In this document: piece after piece, positions 16,879-24,799 of the stretch
Numbering within the stretch: position 1 is the first letter of the stretch
Layout of the letters: each line of letters begins with the position of its first letter
Source: Parabacteroides massiliensis
Lineage (GTDB): Bacteria; Bacteroidota; Bacteroidia; Bacteroidales; Tannerellaceae
DNA length: 64,000 bases
NCBI RefSeq assembly: GCF_900155425.1
Contig: NZ_LT700189.1
Span: 372,001 to 436,000, forward strand
Direction of reading: 5' to 3'
The notes under the pieces: generated by a model
Told to the model about the DNA's origin: nothing
Seen by the model: the letters and a program-made list of their open reading frames with translations, nothing else
Database searches by the model: none
Program-made: the position numbers and the translations under genes

Positions 16879-18075
16879 ATGGAGAATATGAAACCCCTGA
16901 ACCCTGTCCAAAAAACGGTAGTAGGTGTTCAGTTTTTGTTTGTAGCGTTTGGCGCGACTGTTCTTGTCCCCTTGCTTGTTGGCCTTGATCCTTCCACCGC
17001 TCTCTTTACGGCGGGGATCGGTACGTTAATCTTTCATCTGGTAACGAAAGGAAAAGTTCCTATTTTTCTTGGAAGTAGCTTTGCTTTTGTGGCTCCTATC
17101 ATAAAAGCGACCGAGTTATACGGTTTGCCCGGTACGATGTCCGGCTTGGTGGCTGTGGGTGCTGTCTACGGATTGATGAGCCTGTTGGTCCGTTGGAGAG
17201 GAATTGGTTTTATCAAACGGCTTTTTCCGCCGGTGGTGATCGGACCGGTTATTATCTTGATCGGTCTGTCGTTGGCCGGTTCCGGTGTGAATATGGCAAA
17301 GGAGAACTGGCCGCTGGCGCTGGTAGCTCTGCTTACTGCCATCCTTGCCTCTATGTTGGGACGGGGAATGTTGAAATTAATTCCTATCTTCTGTGGAATC
17401 ATTGTCGGATATCTGACCGCAAGCCTGTTTGGCTTGGTCGATTTCAAGCCGGTGATCGAAGCCCCTTGGTTTGCCTTTCCGCAATTTGTTAAACCTTCAT
17501 TGTCATGGGAAGCAATCATTTTTATGATTCCGGTAACGATTGCTCCCGTGATCGAACATATAGGCGATGTGTATGCTATCAACGAAGTGACAGGGAAAGA
17601 CTTCGTAAAAGATCCGGGACTTCATCGTACGATGTTGGGAGATGGCTTGGCTTGTATTGTTGCCGGATTGATCGGGGGGCCTCCCGTTACGACCTATTCG
17701 GAGGTGACAGGAGCTATTTCGCTGACGAAGATTACGGATCCGGCCGTTATCCGTATTGCTGCTGTAAGTGGTATTGTGTTTTCTGTGTTCGGAAAGATCA
17801 GTGCGTTGCTTAAATCGATTCCTTCCGCCGTGTTAGGAGGTATCATGTTGCTGTTGTTCGGAACGATTGCCGCTGTCGGTATCAACAGTCTGATCCAGAA
17901 TCGGACTAATCTGGGTGACACTCGCAACCTGATCATCGTTTCGTTGATCCTAACTTTCGGTATCGGTGGTGCCGCTATCGAATTCGGAGGTTTCACGATG
18001 GCCGGTATCGGACTTTCGGCTTTGCTGGGCGTTGTTCTGAACTTGGTATTGCCGAAAAGTAAGACTCAGTCGTAA
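16879..18075 (+). CDS. Uracil-xanthine permease (NCS2 family)
   Basis: Proton-coupled nucleobase uptake protein of the inner membrane, 398 residues, the family's usual length. The family opening VQKTVVGVQFLFVAFGATVLVPLLVGL is followed by GSSFAFVAP. The substrate-binding TM8 segment is TIAPVIEHIGDVYAINEVTG, with the conserved glutamate and histidine, and TM10 has GLIGGPPVTTYSEVTGAISL, the NxGxT-like region of UraA relatives. The ATG at 16879 is chosen because the -7 box lies at 16850-16857; an ATG three codons later (16888) is a possible alternative. Uracil is the likeliest substrate, but uracil and xanthine transporters are hard to tell apart. Confidence 0.92.
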   Translation: MENMKPLNPVQKTVVGVQFLFVAFGATVLVPLLVGLDPSTALFTAGIGTLIFHLVTKGKVPIFLGSSFAFVAPIIKATELYGLPGTMSGLVAVGAVYGLMSLLVRWRGIGFIKRLFPPVVIGPVIILIGLSLAGSGVNMAKENWPLALVALLTAILASMLGRGMLKLIPIFCGIIVGYLTASLFGLVDFKPVIEAPWFAFPQFVKPSLSWEAIIFMIPVTIAPVIEHIGDVYAINEVTGKDFVKDPGLHRTMLGDGLACIVAGLIGGPPVTTYSEVTGAISLTKITDPAVIRIAAVSGIVFSVFGKISALLKSIPSAVLGGIMLLLFGTIAAVGINSLIQNRTNLGDTRNLIIVSLILTFGIGGAAIEFGGFTMAGIGLSALLGVVLNLVLPKSKTQS

Positions 18076-18111
18076 TTTCTGATTTTCAACTCTCAATTAT
18101 CAATTAATTAT

Positions 18112-18144
18112 TACCTTTGTGCCGCTTTTAACGTGAAGAAGCGG
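18112..18144 (+). promoter_or_regulatory. Promoter -7 element and 5' hairpin of the polyamine transporter operon
   Basis: TACCTTTG at 18112-18119 is followed at the predicted transcript 5' end by a hairpin CCGCTT/AAGCGG (18122-18127 with 18139-18144). The leader to the ATG at 18184 is about 60 bases. The hairpin may protect the 5' end; that is inference. Confidence 0.5.
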
Positions 18145-18183
18145 AAATATGTTTAATTAGTATTGGTAAAAGGGAATTTGTCT

Positions 18184-19590
18184 ATGCAAAAATCTGACTG
18201 CATCATCGGTGTGGAGCATGTGTCTAAATTTTTTGGAGACAAGGCCGTATTGAATGATGTGAATTTGTCCGTCCGTAAGGGCGAGTTTGTAACCATTCTG
18301 GGGCCGTCCGGTTGTGGCAAGACGACATTATTGCGTCTGATTGCCGGATTCCAGACAGCTTCAGAAGGTATTATAACCATTGCGGGAAAAGAAATTACGC
18401 AAACACCCCCTCATAAACGTCCGGTCAATACCGTATTTCAGAAATACGCCCTTTTCCCCCATCTGAATGTTTTTAATAATATCGCTTTCGGCTTGAAGCT
18501 GAAAAAACTTCCGGCTGCCGTGATCGAGAAAAAGGTGAAGCAGGCTCTCAAGATGGTAGGAATGACCGATTACGAATATCGTGATGTGGATTCCCTTTCC
18601 GGCGGGCAACAACAACGCGTTGCGATTGCCCGGGCTATTGTGAACGAGCCGGAAGTACTCCTGTTGGACGAGCCGCTGGCAGCTCTTGACCTCAAGATGC
18701 GGAAGGATATGCAGATGGAGTTGAAGGAAATGCATAAGTCTCTTGGGATCACCTTTGTCTATGTCACCCACGATCAGGAGGAAGCGCTCACCTTGAGCGA
18801 CACGATCGTCGTGATGAGCGAAGGAAAGATCCAGCAGATCGGAACGCCTATAGATATCTACAACGAACCGATCAATTCGTTTGTTGCCGACTTCATCGGT
18901 GAAAGTAACATCCTGAACGGCTTGATGGTCAAAGATAAATTAGTATCCTTTGCCGGACATGAGTTCGAATGCGTGGATGAAGGTTTCGGCGAACAGGCTC
19001 CGGTGGATGTCGTACTCCGCCCGGAAGACATTTATATTTTCGAACCGTCTGAAGCCGCCATGCTGACCGGGACGGTTACCTCCTCTATTTTCAAGGGCGT
19101 CCACTACGAAATGATGGTGCAGACACCGGAAGGCTATGAGTTTATGGTGCAGGACTACCATTGCTTCGATGCCGGACAGGAGGTCGGCCTGCTGGTCAAA
19201 CCATTCGATATACACGTGATGAAAAAAGAACGTATCTGCAATACGTTCGAAGGAAAGATGGTGGATGCCACGCATGTGGAATTTTTAGGTTGTACGTTCG
19301 AATGCCGAGAGGTATCCGGTATTGAGCCGGAAACGCCCGTGCAGGTCGAAGTGGACTTTGACCACGTCATCCTGGAAGACAATGAAGAAGACGGACGTCT
19401 GACCGGCGAAGTGAAATTTATCCTTTACAAAGGCAACCATTATCATCTGACGGTGTTTACCGACTGGGACGAAGATATCTTTGTCGATACAAATGATGTC
19501 TGGGACGACGGCGACCGGGTCGGGATCACGATCGCTCCCGAAAATATACGGATTGTTCAATCAACTAAAAAGGAAGGAAGTGATAAGTAA
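18184..19590 (+). CDS. potA: ABC transporter ATP-binding protein, spermidine/putrescine type
   Basis: ATPase of a PotABCD-type polyamine importer, 468 residues from the ATG at 18184 (an in-frame TTG at 18163 is a poorer start). Walker A is GPSGCGKTT, the signature [14 protein letters not shown], Walker [13 protein letters not shown] and the switch [13 protein letters not shown]. It is about 100 residues longer than typical PotA. The extra length is a tandem duplication of the TOBE-like regulatory domain: the segment [18 protein letters not shown] is echoed by [19 protein letters not shown], each followed by a similar closing strand. The permease genes follow immediately. Polyamine specificity is inferred from the operon. 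Confidence 0.93.
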   Translation: MQKSDCIIGVEHVSKFFGDKAVLNDVNLSVRKGEFVTILGPSGCGKTTLLRLIAGFQTASEGIITIAGKEITQTPPHKRPVNTVFQKYALFPHLNVFNNIAFGLKLKKLPAAVIEKKVKQALKMVGMTDYEYRDVDSLSGGQQQRVAIARAIVNEPEVLLLDEPLAALDLKMRKDMQMELKEMHKSLGITFVYVTHDQEEALTLSDTIVVMSEGKIQQIGTPIDIYNEPINSFVADFIGESNILNGLMVKDKLVSFAGHEFECVDEGFGEQAPVDVVLRPEDIYIFEPSEAAMLTGTVTSSIFKGVHYEMMVQTPEGYEFMVQDYHCFDAGQEVGLLVKPFDIHVMKKERICNTFEGKMVDATHVEFLGCTFECREVSGIEPETPVQVEVDFDHVILEDNEEDGRLTGEVKFILYKGNHYHLTVFTDWDEDIFVDTNDVWDDGDRVGITIAPENIRIVQSTKKEGSDK

Positions 19591-19606
19591 GATTTCAGCT
19601 TTTTTT

Positions 19607-20380
19607 ATGCGGCGTAGGAACTGGACGATTCCTTATGCCCTGTTTTTGGCTGTTTTTGTCGTAATGCCCTTGTTGCTGATCGTATTATATGCGTTTACAG
19701 ATGCCGACGGCGCGTTCACTTTTGCTAATTTCCGTAAGTTCATGGTGCATCCTGAAGCGATGAACACGTTCGTTTATTCGATCGGGATTGCGATTATCAC
19801 GACACTTGCCTGTCTTATCTTGGGTTATCCGGCTGCTTATATCTTGAGCCAGGAACGCTTCAACACCTCCCGGACGATGGTCGTGTTGTTCATCCTGCCG
19901 ATGTGGGTGAATATCCTGATCCGTACACTGGCTACAGTGGCGCTGTTCGATTTCCTGAACCTGCCGCTGGGAGAAGGGGCGTTGGTTTTCGGTATGGTGT
20001 ATAACTTTCTTCCGTTCATGATCTATCCTATTTATAATACATTGCAAAAGATGGACCGCAGCCTGATCGAGGCGGCACAGGACTTAGGCGCCAATCCGTT
20101 TCAAGTCTTTATGAAGACGATCCTGCCTCTTTCGATGCCCGGTGTGATGAGCGGGATCGTAATGGTTTTCATGCCGACAGTTTCCACGTTTGCCATTGCC
20201 GAATTGCTGACGATGAATAACATCAAACTGTTCGGTACGACTGTGCAGGAAAATATCTATAACGGCATGTGGAACTATGGCGCGGCTCTTTCTCTGATTA
20301 TGTTGTTGCTGATCGGCGTTACCATCCTTTTTACGAATGAGGAAGACAACGCTTCAAACGAAGGGGGAGGTGTGATATGA
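19607..20380 (+). CDS. potB: ABC transporter permease, spermidine/putrescine type (PotB)
   Basis: Inner-membrane permease, 257 residues with six predicted helices. The family EAA loop is DRSLIEAAQDLGANPFQVFMKTILPLSMPGV. I choose ATG 19607 (MRRRNWTIPYALFL) because it precedes the first helix as in homologues. A GTG at 19580, which overlaps the potA end and lies next to AGGAAGG, is a realistic alternative and would add nine residues. The stop overlaps the potC start as ATGA. It forms the channel together with PotC. The identification rests on the family signature and the full A-B-C-D gene order. Confidence 0.92.
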   Translation: MRRRNWTIPYALFLAVFVVMPLLLIVLYAFTDADGAFTFANFRKFMVHPEAMNTFVYSIGIAIITTLACLILGYPAAYILSQERFNTSRTMVVLFILPMWVNILIRTLATVALFDFLNLPLGEGALVFGMVYNFLPFMIYPIYNTLQKMDRSLIEAAQDLGANPFQVFMKTILPLSMPGVMSGIVMVFMPTVSTFAIAELLTMNNIKLFGTTVQENIYNGMWNYGAALSLIMLLLIGVTILFTNEEDNASNEGGGVI

Positions 20381-21165
20381 TGACGAAATGGATGGCAAAA
20401 GGATATCTGTGGTTGCTGTTGGCGCTGCTGTATTCTCCGATTCTGATTATTATGATTTTCTCGTTTACCGAAGCGAAAGTCTTGGGAAACTGGACGGGAT
20501 TTTCAACCAAACTGTATAGTTCGCTGTTTACAGGAGGCGTGCAACGTTCGTTGGTGAGCGCGTTGTGGAATACGTTTGCCATTGCGATGATTGCGGCGAC
20601 CGTCTCCACGCTGTTAGGCAGCATTGCGGCTATAGGCATTTTCAACCTGCGCTCACGGGCCCGCCAGGTGATGAATTTTGCTAATGCGATCCCGATGATG
20701 AATGCTGATATTATTACGGGTGTCTCTCTTTTCCTGCTGTTCGTGAGTTTTGGTGTTTCGCAGGGATTCACGACGGTCGTGCTGGCGCATATCACGTTCT
20801 GTACGCCTTATGTGGTCTTGAGTGTTATGCCTCGTCTGAAAAAGATGAATCAAAATGTTTATGAGGCGGCGCTCGATTTGGGGGCGACTCCTTTCCAGGC
20901 GTTGCGCAAGGTGATCTTGCCGGAGATTCGTCCGGGAATGATCAGCGGCTTTATATTGGCTTTTACGCTTTCGATCGACGATTTTGCCGTTACCATCTTT
21001 ACGATCGGCAATGAGGGACTGGAAACCCTGTCGACCTTTATTTATGCGGATGCCCGCAAAGGAGGACTGACACCGGAGTTGCGTCCGCTGTCGACTATCA
21101 TCTTCGTGACGGTACTTGTCCTTTTGATTGTGATTAATAAACGGGCGGAGAAGTCCAAAAGCTAA
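20377..21165 (+). CDS. potC: ABC transporter permease, spermidine/putrescine type (PotC)
   Basis: Second permease subunit, 262 residues. It begins with MMTKWMAKGYLWLLLALLYSP, the usual PotC opening, and carries the EAA loop as MNQNVYEAALDLGATPFQALRKVILPEI, followed by FTLSIDDFAVTIFT, the Asp-Asp-Phe segment common in PotC. The start overlaps the potB stop by four bases. Translational coupling and the conserved order leave little doubt about its role as partner of PotB. The gap to the binding-protein gene is 16 bases. Confidence 0.93.
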   Translation: MMTKWMAKGYLWLLLALLYSPILIIMIFSFTEAKVLGNWTGFSTKLYSSLFTGGVQRSLVSALWNTFAIAMIAATVSTLLGSIAAIGIFNLRSRARQVMNFANAIPMMNADIITGVSLFLLFVSFGVSQGFTTVVLAHITFCTPYVVLSVMPRLKKMNQNVYEAALDLGATPFQALRKVILPEIRPGMISGFILAFTLSIDDFAVTIFTIGNEGLETLSTFIYADARKGGLTPELRPLSTIIFVTVLVLLIVINKRAEKSKS

Positions 21166-21181
21166 TGAAGAAAAGCAGGAA

Positions 21182-22510
21182 ATGAATAAACTGATTACAA
21201 TAATTGCCGGCTGCATGCTCCTTTTAGGTGCAATGTCCTCATGTGGACGTACGGACGAGGAACGTAGCCATATCCTGAAAGTCTATAACTGGGGGGATTA
21301 TATCGACGAAGATGTCTTGGCCGAGTTTCCCGCCTGGTATAAGGAACAGACCGGTGAGGATGTCCGGATCATCTACCAAGTGTTCGATATCAATGAAATT
21401 ATGCTTACCAAGATCGAACGCGGGCATGAAGATTTCGACTTGGTCTGCCCGTCCGAATATATCATCGAACGGATGCTGAAGAAAAACCTCCTTATCCCGA
21501 TAGATCGTAATTTCGGGAAGACGCCGGATTATCTGGATAATGTCTCTCCCTATATCCGTGAGCAATTGAATAAGCTAAGCCAACCGGGGCGGAAAACGAG
21601 CGACTATGTCGTGCCTTATATGTGGGGGACAGCGGGAATACTGTATAATAAGCAGTTTGTGGCCCAAGAAGAAGTGGAAAGCTGGAATTGTCTCTGGGAT
21701 CCCCATTTCAGGAATAAGATTCTGATGAAAGACAGCTATCGCGATGCCTACGGTACTGCCATTATCTATGCTCATGCAAAGGAGCTGGCAGACGGTGTCG
21801 TAACGGTCGAACAGTTGATGAACGACAACTCTCCCGAAGCGATTGCCCTGGCAGAGGAATATCTGAAAAAGATGAAACCCAACATTGCCGGTTGGGAGGC
21901 TGACTTCGGTAAGGAGATGATGACGAAAGGCAAAGCGTGGCTCAACTTTACCTGGAGCGGAGATGCGGTTTGGGCGATGGACGAAGCAGAGGCTGTCGGG
22001 GTGGAACTGGACTATGAAGTACCCCGCGAAGGCAGCAATATCTGGTATGATGGTTGGGCGATCCCTAAATATGCCCGCAATGTAAAGGCCGCCAGTTATT
22101 TTATTGATTATCTTTGTCGTCCGGACGTCGCTTTGCGGAATATGGATGCCATTGGTTACGTCAGTGCCATTGCGACTCCCGAAATCATGGAAGCCAAGAT
22201 CGATTCGACAATCGAGAAAGTGTCCGATCTGAGTTATTTCTTCGGTCACGGTGCGGATAGCATCCGGATCAATCCGGTACAATATCCCGACCGTAGGGTA
22301 GTGGAGCGTTGCGCCATGATCCGCGATTTCGGAGACCGGACGGAACTGGTTTTAGAGATGTGGAGCCGTGTGAAAGGAGATAACCTGAATACCGGAATCG
22401 TCTTGCTGATCTTTGCCGTGTTCGGAGTGTTATTTGTCTGGCTGGTATATCGCAGGATACGTCAATATAAACAGCAGCAACGACATCGCAGGCGTCGCCG
22501 TCGTTGGTAG
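21182..22510 (+). CDS. potD: Spermidine/putrescine-binding protein (PotD/PotF-like) with C-terminal membrane anchor
   Basis: Substrate-binding protein of the polyamine importer, 442 residues. It has a lipoprotein signal (LLLGAMSSCGRTDEE, lipidation at about C20). The body follows PotD: LKVYNWGDYIDEDVLAEF, then FDLVCPSEYIIERML, VPYMWGTAGILYN and a WYDGWAIPK segment near the binding site. Unusually, the C-terminus continues about 40 residues past the usual end with a hydrophobic helix (about 404-423, GIVLLIFAVFGVLFVWLVYR) and a strongly basic tail containing RHRRRRRRW. That predicts a tether at both ends, by lipid and by transmembrane helix with a cytoplasmic tail. Last gene of the operon; a HAD phosphatase follows 38 bases later. 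Confidence 0.9.
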   Translation: MNKLITIIAGCMLLLGAMSSCGRTDEERSHILKVYNWGDYIDEDVLAEFPAWYKEQTGEDVRIIYQVFDINEIMLTKIERGHEDFDLVCPSEYIIERMLKKNLLIPIDRNFGKTPDYLDNVSPYIREQLNKLSQPGRKTSDYVVPYMWGTAGILYNKQFVAQEEVESWNCLWDPHFRNKILMKDSYRDAYGTAIIYAHAKELADGVVTVEQLMNDNSPEAIALAEEYLKKMKPNIAGWEADFGKEMMTKGKAWLNFTWSGDAVWAMDEAEAVGVELDYEVPREGSNIWYDGWAIPKYARNVKAASYFIDYLCRPDVALRNMDAIGYVSAIATPEIMEAKIDSTIEKVSDLSYFFGHGADSIRINPVQYPDRRVVERCAMIRDFGDRTELVLEMWSRVKGDNLNTGIVLLIFAVFGVLFVWLVYRRIRQYKQQQRHRRRRRRW

Positions 22511-22548
22511 TAATTGTTAGAATCAAAATTCTCTATTAAAAGAAGGTC

Positions 22549-23181
22549 ATGGAAGGCATAAAAAATTTGGTTATAGATTTTGGCGGTGTGATTATCAACC
22601 TCACCCGTAATAGATGTATCGAGGCATTCGAAAGTTTGGGTGTTACAAATATACGCGAGCAGATAGTCAACAACTATCAGCAAAAGGATCTTTTTATGAA
22701 GATCGAGCTTGGTTCCATCACGACAGCGGAGTTTCGCGACGGTATCCGCCGTCTGGCACAGCAGCCTTTGACGGACGAACAGATCGATGCCGCCTGGATT
22801 GCCATGCTCGGTGATGTCCCGGATTATAAGCTGGAGCTTTTACTCGACCTTCGCAAGCATTACAATACGATGTTGCTTAGCAATACGAACGAGATCCATT
22901 GGAACTGGTCGGAAAAAAACTGTTTCTCCTATAAAGGCCATCATGCTTCCGACTTTTTCAATCACATTTATCTTTCCTACCGCCTTCATCTGTTGAAACC
23001 TGATGCCGAAATATTCGAATATGTCCTGCAAGACGCTAACATCCGTCCTGAAGAAACACTTTTCATAGACGATGCCGTCCCCAATTGCCGTACAGCGGAA
23101 TCGCTTGGATTCCATACCTATACTCCCCAACCCCGTGAAGACTGGTCACATTTGTTTGGGAATATAAATCATAAATCATAG
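22549..23181 (+). CDS. HAD family phosphatase (YihX-like)
   Basis: Predicted cytoplasmic hydrolase of the haloacid dehalogenase superfamily, 210 residues. Motif I is atypical: VIDFGGVIINL has the first aspartate, but the second is replaced by Gly-Val, as is common in the YihX/epoxide-hydrolase-like branch. Motif II is LLLSNTNEIH. Motif III/IV is present as KPDAEIFEYVLQ and ETLFIDDAVPNCRTAESLG. The branch often acts on sugar phosphates such as glucose-1-phosphate or on FMN; the substrate here is unknown. It may be cotranscribed with potABCD. Its 3' end overlaps the convergent transporter gene by six bases. Confidence 0.85.
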   Translation: MEGIKNLVIDFGGVIINLTRNRCIEAFESLGVTNIREQIVNNYQQKDLFMKIELGSITTAEFRDGIRRLAQQPLTDEQIDAAWIAMLGDVPDYKLELLLDLRKHYNTMLLSNTNEIHWNWSEKNCFSYKGHHASDFFNHIYLSYRLHLLKPDAEIFEYVLQDANIRPEETLFIDDAVPNCRTAESLGFHTYTPQPREDWSHLFGNINHKS

Positions 23182-23862
23182 ATCTTTCACCTTTAGTATA
23201 TTGTATGAAGTCCCCACGTCATACACGTCATTTCCGTCTACCTTCTTGATGTAGTTAACGACACGGATGGTGACAGGAAGGATTATTACTTCATAGAGGG
23301 ATTTCAGAGCCGCCTGTGTCCCGATCATGATAAAAAGTTCGCCAACCGGTATCAGTCCGGCGAAAGCGATCGGGAAAAAGATCATCGAATCGGCACTCTC
23401 GCCGACCAAAGTGGAGACGATGGCCCGTAAAGAGAAATTTTTTCCGGCCGAAGCTATCTTCATCTTACTCATCACATAAGCATTCAGGAACGAACCGACA
23501 AGAAAAGCCATCAGGCTCGCTATGGCGATACGTGGTGCCATCCCGAACACGAAGTTGAAACCTTCTTCGCCTTCCCAGAATGGAGCGGCAGGCAACATCA
23601 CCGCCAATTGTGCAAATCCGATTACAAGGAAATTCGAAGCGAACCCGCTCCAGATAATCAGGCGTGCCTTCTTGAATCCCCATACTTCGGCAATACAGTC
23701 ATTGATAATATAAGAGATCGGGAAAACGATCAGTCCGGCAGTCGCTGTGATGCCGAATACCTGTATGACTTTGGTTTCTAACAGGTTTGAAGCTACCAGG
23801 CAGATATTGAATAGGATGCCCAACAGCATGAACGGAACGGTTACGGTAGATGTCTTCTGCAT
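23176..23862 (-). CDS. Queuosine precursor transporter (YhhQ/COG1738 family)
   Basis: Inner-membrane transporter of the VUT/YhhQ family, 228 residues with about six helices. In E. coli YhhQ imports preQ0 and preQ1. Family features are the start FMLLGILFNICLVASNLLETKVIQV, the FPISYIINDCIAEVWGFKKARLIIW signature and GESADSMIFFPIAFAG near the end. It has its own promoter and a leader that can fold as a preQ1-I-type pseudoknot, which supports a queuosine-precursor substrate. tgt at 8.5-9.6 kb is the enzyme that would use the imported base. No preQ1 biosynthesis genes are in the window, so salvage is plausible but unproven. Confidence 0.9.
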   Translation of the reverse strand: MQKTSTVTVPFMLLGILFNICLVASNLLETKVIQVFGITATAGLIVFPISYIINDCIAEVWGFKKARLIIWSGFASNFLVIGFAQLAVMLPAAPFWEGEEGFNFVFGMAPRIAIASLMAFLVGSFLNAYVMSKMKIASAGKNFSLRAIVSTLVGESADSMIFFPIAFAGLIPVGELFIMIGTQAALKSLYEVIILPVTIRVVNYIKKVDGNDVYDVGTSYNILKVKDL

Positions 23863-23866
23863 ATTT

Positions 23867-23897
23867 CTTGTTTTTAACGAGGTTTATCAAGCACTCG
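23867..23897 (-). promoter_or_regulatory. Candidate preQ1-I-type riboswitch in the transporter leader
   Basis: Read on the minus strand, P1 is CGAG (23897-23894) with CUCG (23881-23878). The P1 loop contains CUUG (23891-23888), which pairs with CAAG (23870-23867) after the A-rich stretch UUAAAAA, giving the H-type pseudoknot of preQ1-I aptamers. The loop ends in AAAC directly before the 3' P1 strand, placing a C where the known aptamer holds its preQ1-pairing cytosine. P2 closes four bases before the ATG and could block ribosome access. P1 is only 4 bp, so this stays a candidate; the gene downstream strongly supports it. Confidence 0.55.
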
Positions 23898-23935
23898 GTG
23901 AATAATGTAAAGGAACGTTTTTGGTATTTTGCAGG

Positions 23936-23943
23936 CAAAGGTA
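23936..23943 (-). promoter_or_regulatory. -7 element of the queuosine-precursor transporter gene
   Basis: TACCTTTG on the minus strand, predicting a leader of about 68 bases that contains the candidate riboswitch. Confidence 0.6.
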
Positions 23944-24049
23944 GAAATAAAAAGCGAGATAATGAAAACTATCTTAATCAGTCTTTTAAGAATAGCTTAT
24001 AAGCAAGTGCGTGTACTTCCCTTCAATCATGATCGTGTTCGGTGATAAT

Positions 24050-24799
24050 TTATAATTTCCCTAAATAGTGTTTTTCAAGGTATTCGTTGAATTTGTCTTT
24101 GTATTGGTTACCGATTGGGATATAGGTGTCTTTGCCATATATGATACGGTTGTTGGCGACAGCCGTTATCTTTTCCAAGTTGATGATGTAGGAGCGGTGG
24201 ACGCGCATGAATCTTTCCGCAGGAAGGCGTTCTTCCAGCTTCTTCATGCTTAGTAAAGTCATGATTGGCTTTTGGTCTTCAAAGAAGATACGGATATATT
24301 CGTTCTGGCTCTCCATGTAAATGATTTTATTCATATCCAGCCGGATCATCTTATAGTCTGCCTTGATAAACAAGTTGTTATTGCTGTTTTCAGCCGGGAT
24401 TTCCGGAAAGGCTTGCAAAGAAGACTGCGGGGTTTTTGTCTGTAGCTCGTATTGATGTAGCGCTTTATTGGCTGCTTTCAAAAACTCGTTGTAGCCGAAA
24501 GGTTTCAGCAGATAGTCGAGGGCATTCACCCTGAATCCTTCTATCGCATATTCCGTATAGGCCGTTGTGAAGATTATAATCGGTTTGTTGACCAGTGATT
24601 TGACAAAATCGACTCCGTTCAGGTCAGGCATGTTTATGTCGGCAAAGATGAGGTCTACCGATTCTTTCGCCAACAGGTCGAGCGCTTCCAGGGCACTGTT
24701 GCACGCCTTGACCAGTTTCAAGAAAGGGACTTTCTCTATATACCCTGTCAGTTGAATAAGCGCCAAAGGCTCATCATCTATCGTTATGCATCGTATCAT
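24050..24799 (-). CDS. LytTR family response regulator
   Basis: DNA-binding response regulator of 249 residues. The receiver domain (1-120) has the acidic pair DDE at 8-10, phospho-acceptor D54 in FADINMPDLNG and the conserved lysine in LLKPFGYNEF. A LytTR domain (about 140-245) starts NNLFIKADYKMIRLDMNKIIYMESQNEYIRI and contains MRVHRSYIINLEKI. It overlaps the 3' end of the histidine kinase gene by four bases, so the two form a cognate pair. Such pairs in Bacteroidales usually control a small envelope or export regulon; the target is not evident here. Confidence 0.93.
   Translation of the reverse strand: MIRCITIDDEPLALIQLTGYIEKVPFLKLVKACNSALEALDLLAKESVDLIFADINMPDLNGVDFVKSLVNKPIIIFTTAYTEYAIEGFRVNALDYLLKPFGYNEFLKAANKALHQYELQTKTPQSSLQAFPEIPAENSNNNLFIKADYKMIRLDMNKIIYMESQNEYIRIFFEDQKPIMTLLSMKKLEERLPAERFMRVHRSYIINLEKITAVANNRIIYGKDTYIPIGNQYKDKFNEYLEKHYLGKL

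Noticed and set aside
23176-23862. preQ1 biosynthesis cluster (queCDEF)
   Set aside because: No such genes are in the window; only transport and Tgt are present, so salvage cannot be distinguished from synthesis elsewhere in the genome.
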